DNA from: Mytilinidion resinicola
Lineage: Eukaryota; Ascomycota; Dothideomycetes; Mytilinidiales; Mytilinidiaceae
Reading direction: 5' to 3'
Assembly (NCBI RefSeq): GCF_010093595.1
Contig: NW_022985437.1
Span: forward strand, 1,954,697 to 2,018,696
Length of the DNA stretch: 64,000 bases
Position numbers and translations under genes: made by a program. The notes below the pieces were generated by a model, which did not search any database, was not told the DNA's origin, and saw only the letters and a list, made by a program, of their open reading frames with translations. Below are positions 1 through 11,637 of this stretch, piece after piece. Each line of letters starts with the position of its first letter. The first letter of the stretch is position 1.

Positions 1-1105
1 CATTTCGATAGCCGTAGAGGTTGCTTCAACACCCCTGCCTGCCCTGTGCGCGCGGAGCCGGAGCGAGCAGAAAGACGAGCGTGTGGAGGCTACTGGTGGT
101 TCGAGGGCTTGCGATGAGAGGATATTGGGGGGGATGGGATGTTGGGAGGTTGGGCGGTGACGTGGGACTATCGCGGCTTAGCTTCGTGTGGGCAAAACGG
201 CGGGAGGGGGGAGGCTGGTGCGGATCGGGGTTCGGTTTGAGTTTGAGGGGGTTTTGCGGTGCGGGTTGGCGTGCTTGCGGGGGAGGCGCGAGGTTAGGGA
301 GGTTGGGGGGGTCCAAGAGGGGTGAGTTTTTCTGGTGTGGAAATTGAGGGGCGCGGGGTGAACGTGTGTGTGTGTTGGAGGAGGAGTGGTGGGGGGCCAA
401 AGGGGATGGAGTTTTATGTCTGATTTGAAGTCAACTTTTGTTGTGTTTTTTGGGCCAGGGACTCCAAATTGGGAACATGAAAAGCTAGGCAGTTGCGTGG
501 TTCTAGGAAGGACTGAGATAAGTTACCTCGATTCGTTGTGAGGATTTGCAAAACCTTGCCAGAGCAAAGCCTGATTTGCGATGTGCTTCATACCTCTCGA
601 TGAATTCGGGATGGGTCTAGGCATCCTTTTGCCTTGCATCGTATATCAAACCTAAAACAAACGTAGCGTGCACTTGTCCACCACTGCTTGAAGTCACCTA
701 ACATGCCCATACGGATCTGGGTGCGATGTAAGAAGCTCAAGGGTGTATATCAGCACGTATTAGGCCAAAAATCATAAATATCAAGTGAGTGTATCGATTT
801 TAATCATAGGGCATAGGTAGCCTTTCTAACAAAGTTCTCAGGCCTTTTTCGAGGAAGTGAAGCATCACAATAACCCGATTCGCCAGAGGATGCCAAAAGT
901 CATCCGCCCGAGAGCCATTACCACAAAGTCGCAACAGAACAGTCATTAGGATCATTGAGATCAAGCCGAAAGGAGGGTGACAAGAAGAATGAGGAAAAAG
1001 CACACGCAATTCTATGAGCAATCTGGCAGTAGGTTCATTACCTGCGAGATTGCTCGATGCCGGGGTATCAATAGGCAATGAGCCTTCTAAGATGAGAGCT
1101 CTTTT
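1..1105. other. Left-edge intergenic, G-rich on + strand
   Basis: I find no gene here. The first 400 bases are strongly G-rich on the + strand; the minus-strand open frame there reads as Pro/Ser/His-rich low complexity and looks like a composition artefact or the flank of a gene beyond the edge. The part nearest 1105 is the 3' flank of the trehalase gene. A canonical four-run G-quadruplex motif lies at 127-154. Confidence 0.6.
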
Positions 1106-3508
1106 CTAGTCGAGGCCCAAAGCCTCGGTGGCCCTGACAAATGTGTCGTAAGTAGTCATGGCGCCCAGCGCACGCTTCATGTGGTTGTTCATGAGGGACA
1201 GTCCGTAGATGTAGCTGGCGTTGACCCAGCCGAACCTGGTGATTTAAATTAGCTACTGCTCCAAGGATATAGATATATGTAGATGATCTGCGGAAGCGAG
1301 AAACATACCCTTCACGGGGAACCCCTTTGAAATCACTACCCTGGTTCCCGTATTCTGCCTCGACTTTGTGAGGATCGATTTGGCGGGTGACATCATACTT
1401 CTCAACCACAACGCCGTTGAAGTCGACGAAAGCTTTTGTGACCATGTAAAGCCATCGGTAGGCCAAGCGCTGAGCTTCAACCTCATATCCGTAGCGCTGG
1501 AGTCCGACCCAAGCAAGCAGCTGCTGAGGAGCCCACCCAAATGGGTAGTCCCATTGTCGGTTAGGACGGTCAAGCCCTACGCGACCACGGGATTCCTCTG
1601 TACCGGAAACAAGTCCTCCAAAGACTTCAAATTTCGGCAGCGCTTGATCGACGAGCACTGCTGCTTGTCGGGGCGTGGCGAGACCGGACCACATCGGCCA
1701 GAAAGTTGTGGCACTCTCATACCCTGTTTGCTCTTTCTTGACCGTGTTATAGTCGAAGTACATTCCTTTCTCCTCGTTCCATAGATACTTATCGACAGCT
1801 AGACGTCGCTTCCTCGCGCGGCGGTCCCAAGCTGCAGAAGTCTCGACGTAATTCGCAGCCATGCCTTTGGCACAGAACTCAGCAGGCATGACCATCTTGT
1901 CGTCGAAATGGGCGCGGAGAATTCGAGAGATATCGGTTTCATACTTATAGAGAAGTGCATTCAGATCCACAGTCGCAAGATGAGCCGCCACTTTCTCCAG
2001 ACGGTAGGATGTGTCATGTCCGGATTCTCTCACAGCGCGGTCATGCAAAAAGTACTCATCGAGCGCCGGCTCGAGCACAGTTCGATGATTGTACGCGTTG
2101 ACGAACTCGGTGAACGTCATGCCATGTTTCTTTGCATATGGCTCTAGGAGATGCTCGAAATGAGAAGCTTCTGTCTCTGGCGGCACGCCAATACCACCAG
2201 CACAGTACTTCGACAGGCCTGTAGCCGGGTCAAGTCGCGGATGGGCCATCCAGACGCTGTGATACTCTTTGATGGCGGCAAGCACAGCTTCTCGAAGGAA
2301 ATCCAGTGAGCCAGGCTCGTGCTTGATTCGCTCAAACACACGGAGGGCCATGTCGGTAAGGAAAGGCGGCTGGGAGCGGCATAGATAGTATGTCCGATTG
2401 GCATTGAGGATTTTTCCGTAATGTTTGATGCAGAAACAGAAATGAGTGACCATAGACTTGACGAGATGCACTTTGTCGTTAATCAATAAGCCCAGAGATT
2501 CCATATAACTATCCCAGCCGTACAACTCGTTGAATCGTCCACCAGGGACGACGAAAGGGAGACCGCGAAGGTCAGTTTTTCCCGTCTTTGGGTCTTCATA
2601 TTCCTCCATGGCAATAGCGAGTAATCCGGGTGCATCATTCAGATCCCTGACGTAATCATCAGCATCGCAGTCCTCTGCAAGCCATTGCACATCAAGCCGC
2701 ATGTCAGGATGCTCCTCGGCAACCCTAGTATAGTATTCGTATTGCTCAGGGGCGCCTCTCGGGACATAGACTCTGGGGCGGGGGTCGGGTGTCCAGTCCT
2801 TTGGGTCCTGGCCTACTTTGGCGATGTTTGAGCCGTCAATTCGACGTGTCAAACCGTCCCAGAAAACGGTGGATATCAGGCGGGACAGGCGGTTGACTGG
2901 ATTCTCGTTCAGACGCGCCTCGTCCAAAACGATGGTCTTTCGGCCATAGTCTTGCGCCAAGGTAAGCTCCTGGAGGAGATTGGCGAGCATGTAGGCACCA
3001 CGGATGTCGAATTTGTTGAAGCCGTTGGACCTGGACGACCCAACCGAGAACACCTGCCCGAAGTTAGCTCCGGACTGCGATCCACGGGTGCGATACAACA
3101 TGCCTTTGGCCCTTGGTCGTCAATTGTAATCTGCATATTGCCGTCGGTGTCCTCCTGTGCTAACAGCAAGGCGAGGGTTGCTGCTACGTCGACGACAAAC
3201 TTTCGGGGCTGGATGGAGACCTCATCTGTGGCACACCAAATGTCAGTTCGCAGTCAATGGTAGGATGTAGTGTGGCGCTGACCGTGGCTGATTCTCCGTG
3301 AGGGAAGCTGCTGGCTGCGGCTCTGCTTGTCTAGGATCTAAGAGGGCTTCAGCGAGTATCTGTAGCTGTGTTCGAGCTGGCTTACGGCAGAATAGGTGCG
3401 GGTCCTGTCGCCCCGCTTGTGGGACTGGCCATAGTAGATATGGGGGGCGGAGAGCGGATCGGGTCCGATAGACGAGGTGCGGCGGAGGTTGGAGGATTGC
3501 GAGCTCAT
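1106..3508 (-). CDS. Neutral trehalase (GH37), 724 aa, five exons
   Basis: Cytosolic alpha,alpha-trehalase that hydrolyses trehalose to two glucose. Exons (minus): 3508-3386, 3337-3283, 3225-3104, 3053-1309, 1235-1106; the phases join to 725 codons. The catalytic domain carries both trehalase signatures, [14 protein letters not shown] and [10 protein letters not shown]. The N-terminal arm is that of the cAMP-regulated fungal enzymes (NTH1/treB type): basic Ser/Thr sites RRTSS (residue ~9) and RRIS (~55), which fit PKA targets, then a calcium-binding-like stretch [15 protein letters not shown]. The start at 3508 was chosen because it gives a continuous arm containing YYGQ and RTRTYS, which I recall from Aspergillus treB. 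The intron at 3103-3054 begins with GC instead of GT (GCATGT...CTAAC...CAG, 50 nt); reading straight through it would break the conserved GPK-V join. The C-terminus is restored by the 73-nt intron 1308-1236. Regulation by phosphorylation and Ca2+ is inferred from the family. Confidence 0.96.
3054..3103 (-). other. GC-AG intron in trehalase gene
   Basis: A 50-nt intron with donor GCATGT, branch-like GCTAAC and acceptor GGGCAG. Removing it joins ITIDDQGPK to VFSVGSS, the expected neutral trehalase sequence. No GT donor nearby keeps both conserved sides. Confidence 0.85.
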
Positions 3509-4932
3509 GCTATGTCTGCTGGATACTGTAGGGTGGTTTCAGGTCGGACAGCGGTTGAGAGCAGGTTGTGAGGAGTTCGTGGAGGGATTGAGCCGAGTTT
3601 TATGCTGGCGGTGTAGGGAGTTTCGGAGTTGAGTGGGGGACGAACAGCGGAACGGTGAGGGCGCCCAGCGCGAAAGACCAAGGGGTCACACGACGGCGGC
3701 CAGTCGGGATTATTGGGTAGGAGAGGCAGCGGCAAGTGAAAACAGCCTTCAACGGGGTCACGATGGCAGGCGACAGTGTGGCAAGTGGACGAAGCAAGAG
3801 GCATCTGGCACTGCGGCGCGCTGGCCAGCAGTGAAAGAGCGGCGCGCTGCCAGCAATGAAAGAGCGGCTGGGCTGTGTGGTGGATCGCCAGATGGCGCAC
3901 GGCACCGTCTTCTGGAACCCGGGGAGCCGTGGAAGGCACGATAAGAGCCGTGGTTGGATTCACGATGGCCGTCGCCGCGGGCCAGGGGGCCTCTTTGTCT
4001 GCTGCGACACCCTCTGTGCTGCCCGCTCCCCGACGGCTGGGCACAAAGCAACGACAAAGACAGCGGCAGTGCGGCCAATTGCCCACGCAGCGACAATGGC
4101 CAGCACGCCGCGCACGCGAACAGGCCGTGGGTGCCCACGATGCAGCTTTCGCAGCTCCGTCCGCTCCTTCGCCGCTCCTTCGCCGCTCCTTCGCCGCTCC
4201 TTCGCCGCTCCTTCGCCGCTTGTGGTCCTTGGTCCCTGGCTGCCGGGTTGGCGTGGGCCCTGAAAAATCGCCCTTGGCCGGTTCGCCCGCTTGGTCGTGT
4301 TGCGTCAACCGGCAGCAGCCTCCCAATCCTCTCGCCTGCATCCATCCCTCGCAGACCGGTCTCGGGCTTCTGGGCCCCGTCGTCCAGGCAGTGAATGACG
4401 CGAAGATGAGAGGGCAAACGTCCTTTGCACCGCACACTTTGGACACCGTGGCGACTGCCAGTGAGTTAATGCGACTGCAAATCTGCTGCCGCTGGCTGCA
4501 CTGCAGGCATGGTGTACGATTAACTAATTAACTAGTTAAATGAGACACCTGCTTACCTAACCGAGCCTTCACAACAAGAATTTTCCCACGCCACAACATT
4601 ACTCAAATTTTTTGAAAATGGTTAGAGCTATAGAAGTGTATTCCACGAGTACATACTAAATTTTTGAAGTCGTGCAGTCTTTGTTGTGGCTTTAGAAGTC
4701 TTCAAAAGCGTCGTGCTCCCACCAGTTTTGGAGTCTCTCATTTAATCGTATACCATGCCTGACTGCCTGTGCTGCCTATCCATACTAGCAAGACGAACTA
4801 GAAAACCCGAAACTTCTGATATCCACCGCATCTGTAGGTACATACATCTTTCCTCGTCTCGACACCATTTGCCGGCAGCTTGAGCCCATAGAGCCGCCTG
4901 CAGGTGGTGTGGTGTACCGCCTCTAGCCTGTT
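3509..4932. repeat. Trehalase upstream region with short direct repeats
   Basis: This lies between the trehalase start and the 3' end of the next minus-strand gene. Several long overlapping frames exist but all read as Arg/Ala/Pro-rich composition artefacts. Two repeats are clear: five perfect copies plus a partial copy of the 11-mer CCGCTCCTTCG at 4161-4220, and a ~25-bp near-identical direct repeat at 3815-3840 and 3841-3865. The region is likely promoter and 5' leader of the trehalase. Confidence 0.6.
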
Positions 4933-5908
4933 CTACTCGGGGGTATTCCCTGAATCCTGCGCATCTCTAGAAGTATGCGCCCGATGTCTCTTTATCAATT
5001 TTCGGACTCGCGGGTTCTCTTTAGATCCCCTTTCCTGCTTCTCTTTCACCACCCGCATCGCTTGCGCATTCGACAGAGTGGGCGATGAAGGACACAGGCT
5101 GCCCTCTGTCTCATCTCCATTCTCGTCAGGAACTATGACCTGCCCTGCCAGCCTTCTCAACTCGAGGCTGTCTAGGTCGCCGCAGCCTATTCCGCTGTCT
5201 TCAAGCATCCCTCGTGCCAGCCATGGCTGGGCGTCATGAGCCGTGCTTGGAAACATGAAGCGACGCATCGGAGTCTCGGACGAGGGCGTTGCGCTGTATA
5301 TGTTCATGTTATTGGCGGATGGCGGCGACGGCGGCGGCATGCTTCTCTTGTCGGGCCCAGGCACGAATCCGTCGTGCAATGCTACGACTTTTTTGCCGTA
5401 GTGCAGATGATACATTTCCTCTTCGTAAGCCAGCGCCCCCTCCTGGCGAATGGCGGACTTTCCGAAGGCTTCATTCGTCTACGACTTGCTCAGTGTCTGT
5501 ATATCGTCAAGTTTCCATTAGGGCTCTTACCTTTCGATAGCACTTGTTATGTCTTTCAAGGGTGTCTTCGGATAGCACTAGAAGCTTTCTTTTCTCTCCT
5601 CTACCCTGAGCATGAAGCGTCCTTTCGGCATGCGGGTCTATGTCACTTCGTTCCAGGGGCTGCATCTTGACGCGTTTCGGGGTGCTGCGAGAGCGCTGAA
5701 GAGGAGCAGCTTAAGTGTGCGAACAAGCAAGCCTAGCAAGAGATTTCGAGTGACGACGTGGACAGACTAACGCGCAGATAGAGTCTACCAATTCAATCAG
5801 TAACGTTTGGGATGGACAAGTCATCCTTCATCGATGCACTCACGATTGATCGAAGCTCCTTGTGTTGAACGACAGGTACGATGTCACGTCGAGTAGGATT
5901 AAGTTCAT
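4933..5908 (-). CDS. Hypothetical protein, 262 aa, with a 13-nt microexon
   Basis: I do not recognise this protein. The best model has exons 5908-5844, 5784-5772 (13 nt), 5695-5531 and 5478-4933 (minus), giving 263 codons in phase with introns GTGAGT...GGTAG, GTTAGT...TTCAG, GTAAGA...CGTAG. The start ATG at 5908 is the first in this frame after a stop; it gives MNLILLDVTSYL, then a basic stretch LRRSRSTPKRVK. The middle (HNKCYRKTNEAFGKSAIRQ... and MYHLHYGKKVVALHDG) looks like a folded region. It is followed by a Pro/Ser/Asn-rich segment and a basic tail (RKLIKRHRAH). There is no signal peptide or membrane segment after the short hydrophobic N-terminus. The exon 4 frame is the best supported; the first two exons are less sure, since another frame of exon 1 also reads plausibly. 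Confidence 0.55.
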
Positions 5909-8900
5909 TGACTTGGACGCTGTTTTTGGAAGGGCGGTGCGGTTACAACGGTTCTATCGACTCTCCGGTCTGGTGGAAGGTATGAGGGAGGTGTGGGCCT
6001 CGCAAGTGGGAGTAGCGTGGTTATAAGCAGTCTCGCGTGGCCTCTTAGAGGTGCTGCTGCTACGAGTACCAGACAGATATCTAGGGCGACATGGGTCCTT
6101 AGCTTGCACATGTAGCAGGTTGCTAGGAATCATGGTTAGTTCCCCAAGAACTTACGGGCAAAGAGGGCGAAGTTGCCCGGCCACGTAGAAAAGGGCGACA
6201 AGCAGATATTGAAGGCGCCAATTAAACTAGGTAAGCGTTGATACGAGTTGCAGGGAGGGAACGAGGGCTACGAAAGGGCAAAAAAGACGGTGTGGACTCC
6301 GATGATTTGCATCTCGCTCGAAAGAGAACGATTCGGGGCAGGCTCCTTAAAAGCATCAATGCTTTGCTCGCTTTCTGCCTCCTCTAAAGGGATCGCACGG
6401 ATGCCATCCACCTCAAAATCGAGGCACGGCCTACCCTGCCTGTACGACAGTAACTCAGCCAGCCGTCTCACGTTGCGGATCAGCTCTCTCATGCCACGGC
6501 TCGGCGAGCCTCTCCACCACGGCTGACCCTGAACGGGGCGCGGAACACCCCCACGGCCACGACTAAGGCTGCAAGGATGCCGTCGGGGCGCTTGTCGATC
6601 GTGCCGCTCACCTATCACAAGCCCGCCGCTCTGCGCCATCTGGCCAGTGCCACCCTCGATGCCACGTGGGAAATTAGAGTCGCCGGGAGCGAGGGGTAGA
6701 GACGAGATGCAGATGCTGTCCCCGCACGGCCCTCACCTCCTCAGCGCCCTCACCAATCATCACGGCTTCACTGCATACCGAGAGACGCCCGCCGACGCCA
6801 TTGTTGGGAGCCCAGAGCCAGGATCCGACTCTTCTCGTCTCAACGAACCGGGCAGCACGCGTGTCGACTGCAGCCCAGCGCCGCAGGTAGAAACTGCATG
6901 GCACAACATTCACCATATGATCATCTGCTCCGGTTCCACTTCCCCAGAGGCATGAATCATGGCACTCACCGATCAATCGTCTCACGAATGCTACTACGTT
7001 TGTTTCCTGAACCTGGCAGCGGCGCTTACCTCACCACCTTCCATCTCCTCCCCTCACGCTGCAGAGAAAAGGGGGCCCCCGCCCCAGGGCCTCGCAACGT
7101 CGCCGGCGGAAGATGCCTAGCCGTTCGGAGACGTCGGTTTCCAGGAACGCCTGGTAAACTCTGTTACGCAGGCTGCGACCACGGGCATCCAACCGCGAGT
7201 TGTCCAATGAGAAACCAGATGGAAAACGAGTGTGTCTAGCGCTCCGATGCACTGTCTCCACCGCAGCGTCTTCAGCAGCCGAGGCCACACGATGCGTGGG
7301 GCAGTCGGGTCTCGGGTCTGGGCCCACAGCAAAGTTGTGTGCATGAAGAAGCAGCAGCTTTGTCAGGCACGTCAGGCTCGCCAGGCTGAAGGGAACTTCC
7401 AACTCTTTTCTCCCAGCACGTCCTCAGCCTTGCACGCTCCTGCCTCTTTCGTGCAGTATGCCGGCAGTTCAAACGGCTGAAGACGTGCGACGCGGAGGCT
7501 GAGTCCCAGAGACACACAGGCTGCGGGGCACAGATCAAGCGATTCCCCGGTAGTGCTGGTGGATGCGGCGGCAACCTGATAATTCTTTCTTTCGGGCCCC
7601 CAGATTTTCGTGCGGGCACCATGCGGGAGTCAGGAGCCCATCGCTCGGCGCACCGACACCTCGCATCGCTAGCACCTGCAAGGCTGAAGCGCTCGTCTCA
7701 ACTTCCGGCCGCTGACTCCGTCTGGATGCAAAATTACGGGCCGTGTCTTCAGCGAGTCCAACTCCAGTCCGACTAATAGCCAGCCCGGTGCAACGGCTCT
7801 TGGGTTCCTCTAAATTTCGCTTCCAGCCAGCCGGGCTCTTGACGGATTGGAACCCGCGATCCCCACCCAGCCAGAGCCTGCCATCCGGCCCTTCTACTAC
7901 ATCCGCTGCCACCTTTCGCGAGGAAACTGATCCAGGCAGATCTTTTCTGCACATCGCACCACCAGTCCTCTCACCGGCCTCTCCCCTCCGCCGATCCACG
8001 CCTAAATGCCTCATTTCCACATCATCGATGCCACACCTGCGACCGTGCTTCTTGCATTTTGCCCTGCTCCCCGTTACGCCATTTACTGATTGCGTGTGCA
8101 GCGGCTCGCGCGCCATCAAAACTGTCTCACCTGCAGGTCAGTCCTTCAGATTTCCCCAATTCTGGCCGTCTCCCCTATCATGCCTGGCATTCCTGCACGT
8201 CGTCTTCGCAGTCACATCCATTTCTTGTGTAAGTCCCGGCCTTTTACCACCGTCAAGTATGCTTCGTACTCAGAACTGGGCCATTGTATTTCTGCAATGG
8301 AACATTTGCGCGCCCACCCAAGGCCGCTCTGTCACACCTGTCATGCAATCATCATGTCGCACAACCTCTACTGCTGCGGTGTGATATCGGGACGGTACGA
8401 CACATCCCCGGCTGCAGAGCCCTGCGCCTAGCTTGCGGTTTCTCTCTTGCAACGAGCACGCAAGGCACCACTCGCTCGGGCTCGGTTCCAGAGATGCCGC
8501 TCTCCGGCCATGCACTGTTATCTTGCACACAGAAGGTCCAATCATTTCGTCCCACTCCGAGAGCACGATGGCGTCCCCCCGACCCAGCGACCACTCCGTC
8601 GGGCAACCCGGTGGCTCGGATGCTCTACGAGCCGCCCCGTTCGATGAGTCGAGGGCTGCTTGCCGTCTGTGGATGCAATTTGGGAGTTCCGTTATGCAGC
8701 GTTGCATCGGAAGCACCCCCGAGGCATTAGTTCCATCCTGCTGCGTTGCTTGTGCATCGTGAGCGCTCGGCTGGACATTATCACTCTCTGCGTTCGACCT
8801 ACTCACCTGTCACGGTGTGACAAAACAACGGTTCACAAACGCAATATTCGAAGCTGCAGAATGCGTCAGGAACGTGTTACTTTTTGCAAGAGGAACCCTG

Positions 8901-10282
8901 GTGCCGAGTTTACGGAGCTAGAACAGCTCTTCTCCGCCTTATACTCTGATTCAAGTAATGGTTGCCTTATACCCTTTCCATGCGTTGTCATGAGCGCCTC
9001 CACCCTTTGGTTTTGTAGTGCATCACGCATCGCATGCCTCTCGGGATCCGTCATTCGGTTAAACCCAGGTCACTGAACATGGAGCTTTCGACTAGTCTTT
9101 CGTATCGAACGTAGCTGCCCATTCCGTAAAAGAAGGTTGAGAATTTGATCTTCTAAACGCTGCTTACCATTACTGATACTGTTAACATCACGCCTCCAGT
9201 CTTCTTCCATTGTTTACTCCTTTTTTTTTTACCTTACCGTCCCCATTATTTTAGGTGTCAGAGTCAGCAATTCTGGCCCAATCCGCCTCTACCTTGCTAC
9301 ACTCTCCATCAGCTTTCTTGACCAAACGTTGCTCCGACTCTTACCTAAAACGAAATAATGTGGTGATCATATGAGTGGGAGGATGGCTTGTTAGTCATAC
9401 TCCTGCCGATACAAGCCAGTTGACATACGACAGAACTCTTCGTATGCGACTCGGTTGATCATTAGTGATGATCTGTATGCACAAACCACGGCTCCGGAGC
9501 CGCAATGTGGTATCCCGGTTCTTCTTCGAGCTTCGTTCAATTCATACCTCAGTTTATTGGAGATGGTAGGGGGACTGTGAATTGGGCGAGTAGAAGATTG
9601 ACTCAAGCACAGAGTATAAGCACCCAGTACACACCTTTACGCAATAACAGTCCAAACGCTTGTGATGGTCCTTGTCCCATTAAACACAAGTGCCGTCACG
9701 TGCTGTTCGCTCAGGTCATGTGACGGTTTGAGCACTTCATAAATATATTGAGCAGTGATTGGTCGCGGTAGAGATATACGAGATAGTTTAGTGACATCAA
9801 TGAAACAAAGACTGCATTTACTGGGATTCTTAGTTCTTGGTATCAAAACCCACGACTACCTCCACCTCCACCTTCGCCCAGCTTTTCCGCAGCGAACAGC
9901 GATGGTTTCGGCTGGCAAAGGCGCAGCTATTGGGCATCAGTCCTGCGCCCGGCGGCTAAGCGTCCCGTATCCGCTGGCCAGCCGTCGTGACTCGTGAGCA
10001 GAGCGCCGCCCACCTGGCGCCCCAAGCTGATTCCTCCCACCCGCCTGGGAAGATCTGCCTGAGCGGACTGCAACCGCCTGCTGCTCCAGTCCTCCCAAAG
10101 ATGCGATGCCAGAATTAACATTTATATTCGGTCCTAACAATACCTTCTTCTTCGACTCCCCCAAATCATGGAAGTTGTGAGTGCCGTGATGTGTGCATCT
10201 AGCAAAAGCAGACCGCATCGGCTGACGATGGGCGCCTAGTCACAACATTCCACCCACCCTCCGTCAGCTTTTTAATGCGTCA
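5909..10282. other. 4.4-kb stretch without a defensible gene
   Basis: Many 60-210-aa open frames overlap on both strands but none shows a family motif, a clean start and consistent splice phases. The least random is a minus-strand frame at about 6270-6490 (RELIRNVRRLAELLSY...). It could be an exon of an unresolved gene continuing to about 6990, where a GTGAGT donor is visible. A poly-T tract lies near 9220. I see no tRNA, terminal inverted repeats or transposase motifs. Confidence 0.5.
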
Positions 10283-11637
10283 ATGAATCCGGGATGGCGG
10301 GTGCAGCAGCCATATTGCGTTGCGCTCGCCCCGCAGAGCGGAAACCATGAGTCTATCTGGTACATCGGGTGCCGGGTGTGCGATGGGACTGACAAGCTGT
10401 GTATGTGATCTCAGCCTCTGCGAGCTGCATGTCGCACCACTGCCTCAAAGTACAAATGCTGATAACCCATTCTTGGGACTAGTCTACACCCAGAACCACT
10501 TCGACTACACCTACCCAGACCTCGCGCGGTGGGTCAGGACGATTCCGAACGCCCCCGCGGCTGTGTACATCACCTTCGGGCCCAAGACGAGCTACTTCGC
10601 CTGTGCCCCAGGGCTTGGGTCGATATGGAGTGGCATTGCGACCGATCTGAGGGACAAGGTGCATAAAGCGTTTGACACGCCGTGTCAGGTTGCGCTAGGG
10701 GTGAAGGACGCCTGGTTCGTCATGTGGCCGGACGGCTACTTTGCGTGGAAGTTTTATGGCGGCTATGGCAATTTGGACAAGATCCTTGATGCTGCGGAGC
10801 CGCGAACTGTTGCTGTAAGTTGTGTTATTCCTCAACACGTTTCAATGGAGAATGATTGAAACATCCTTCGGATCTCCTTGTACCAGCAATATCAAGTATG
10901 AAGCAATTACTAATCTCAGACCTCAGTACCTCGCCCTCTCTCCCTACTCCAAAGACCAATACTTTGTCGCCTTCAAAGACCGTACTGTCAAGTACTCCCT
11001 CTCCCCAGAATGGATGCCGCAAATGCAAGAAGTGTTTCTGGAATGGCAAACCGAAATCATGCGCGCTTCTGGCATGACCCCGTACCAGCAACAACCGCAA
11101 AACTACCCGCCTGGTCAATACCCACCAGGCCAATACCCACCGCACCATACGCCTCAAATGGCCCACACACAGACCATCTACGAAGCTCCACCAGGCCTGC
11201 CACGTCAGGGGTACCCGCCTACACCCCAGCAGTCACCGGGATACTACCCAGCTACACCGCAGTCACCAGCGTCGCCATACCAGTATCCTTATGGCCCGCA
11301 GACGCCGCAGACGCCATATGCCACTCCTTATCAGCAGTCCACCCAGATGATGAACGGGCAGATGGTCGCACCTCAACCGGGGTTGGCACCCCAGACATCA
11401 CGTGACGTAAGTCTATCATATGGAATCCCCGCATTTCGACCTTCCTTCCCTTCACTATGCAATTATAGACTCACGCTAACATTTTAAATCTAGACTAAGG
11501 ACACCATGAGCATCAGAAGTGGACGAAGCGGCCGCTCGTCCATCAGCTCATCCCTAGGGTTCAAACGAGCATCGATATCCTTGAGCAGCAGCAAGAGCGC
11601 TGTGAATGTCGGGAGCCAGACCTGCGTGGTGATGTAG
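10283..11637 (+). CDS. Pro/Gln-rich protein with C-terminal CaaX box, 357 aa
   Basis: I cannot assign a function. Exons 10283-10400, 10483-10814, 10927-11406 and 11494-11637 join in phase to 358 codons; introns have GTATGT/GTAAGT donors and CTGAT, ACTAAT and GCTAAC branch-like motifs. The start ATG at 10283 gives MNPGWRVQQPYCVALAPQ and then ESIWYIGCRVCDG. Residues ~1-195 are a compact, aromatic-rich domain (WYIGCRVC, YTQNHFDYTYPDLARW, WFVMWPDGYFAWKFYGGYG). Residues ~205-310 are a Pro/Gln/Tyr/Gly-rich low-complexity tail with PPGQYPPGQYPPH. The last exon is Ser/Arg/Lys-rich and ends SQTCVVM, a CaaX box of the type farnesylated in Ras (Cys-Val-Val-Met) next to scattered basic residues. A prenylated protein held at membranes is inferred from this. 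Confidence 0.8.

Noticed and set aside
3505..4531. Overlapping 100-310-codon frames on both strands upstream of trehalase
   Set aside because: They run through the 11-bp repeat and read as Arg/Ala/Ser/Pro low complexity in every frame; they are composition artefacts, and part of one overlaps the trehalase first exon.
5821..5920. Alternative exon frame reading VNELNPTRRDIVPVVQHKELRSI
   Set aside because: It looks protein-like, but it has no ATG, needs an intron acceptor right after a stop, and does not join in phase through the next visible splice sites; the overlapping ATG frame does.
7535..8384. Opposed frames of 194 and 213 codons around 7.5-8.4 kb
   Set aside because: Neither has a motif, convincing start context or matching splice sites, and they overlap each other; not enough to call a gene.
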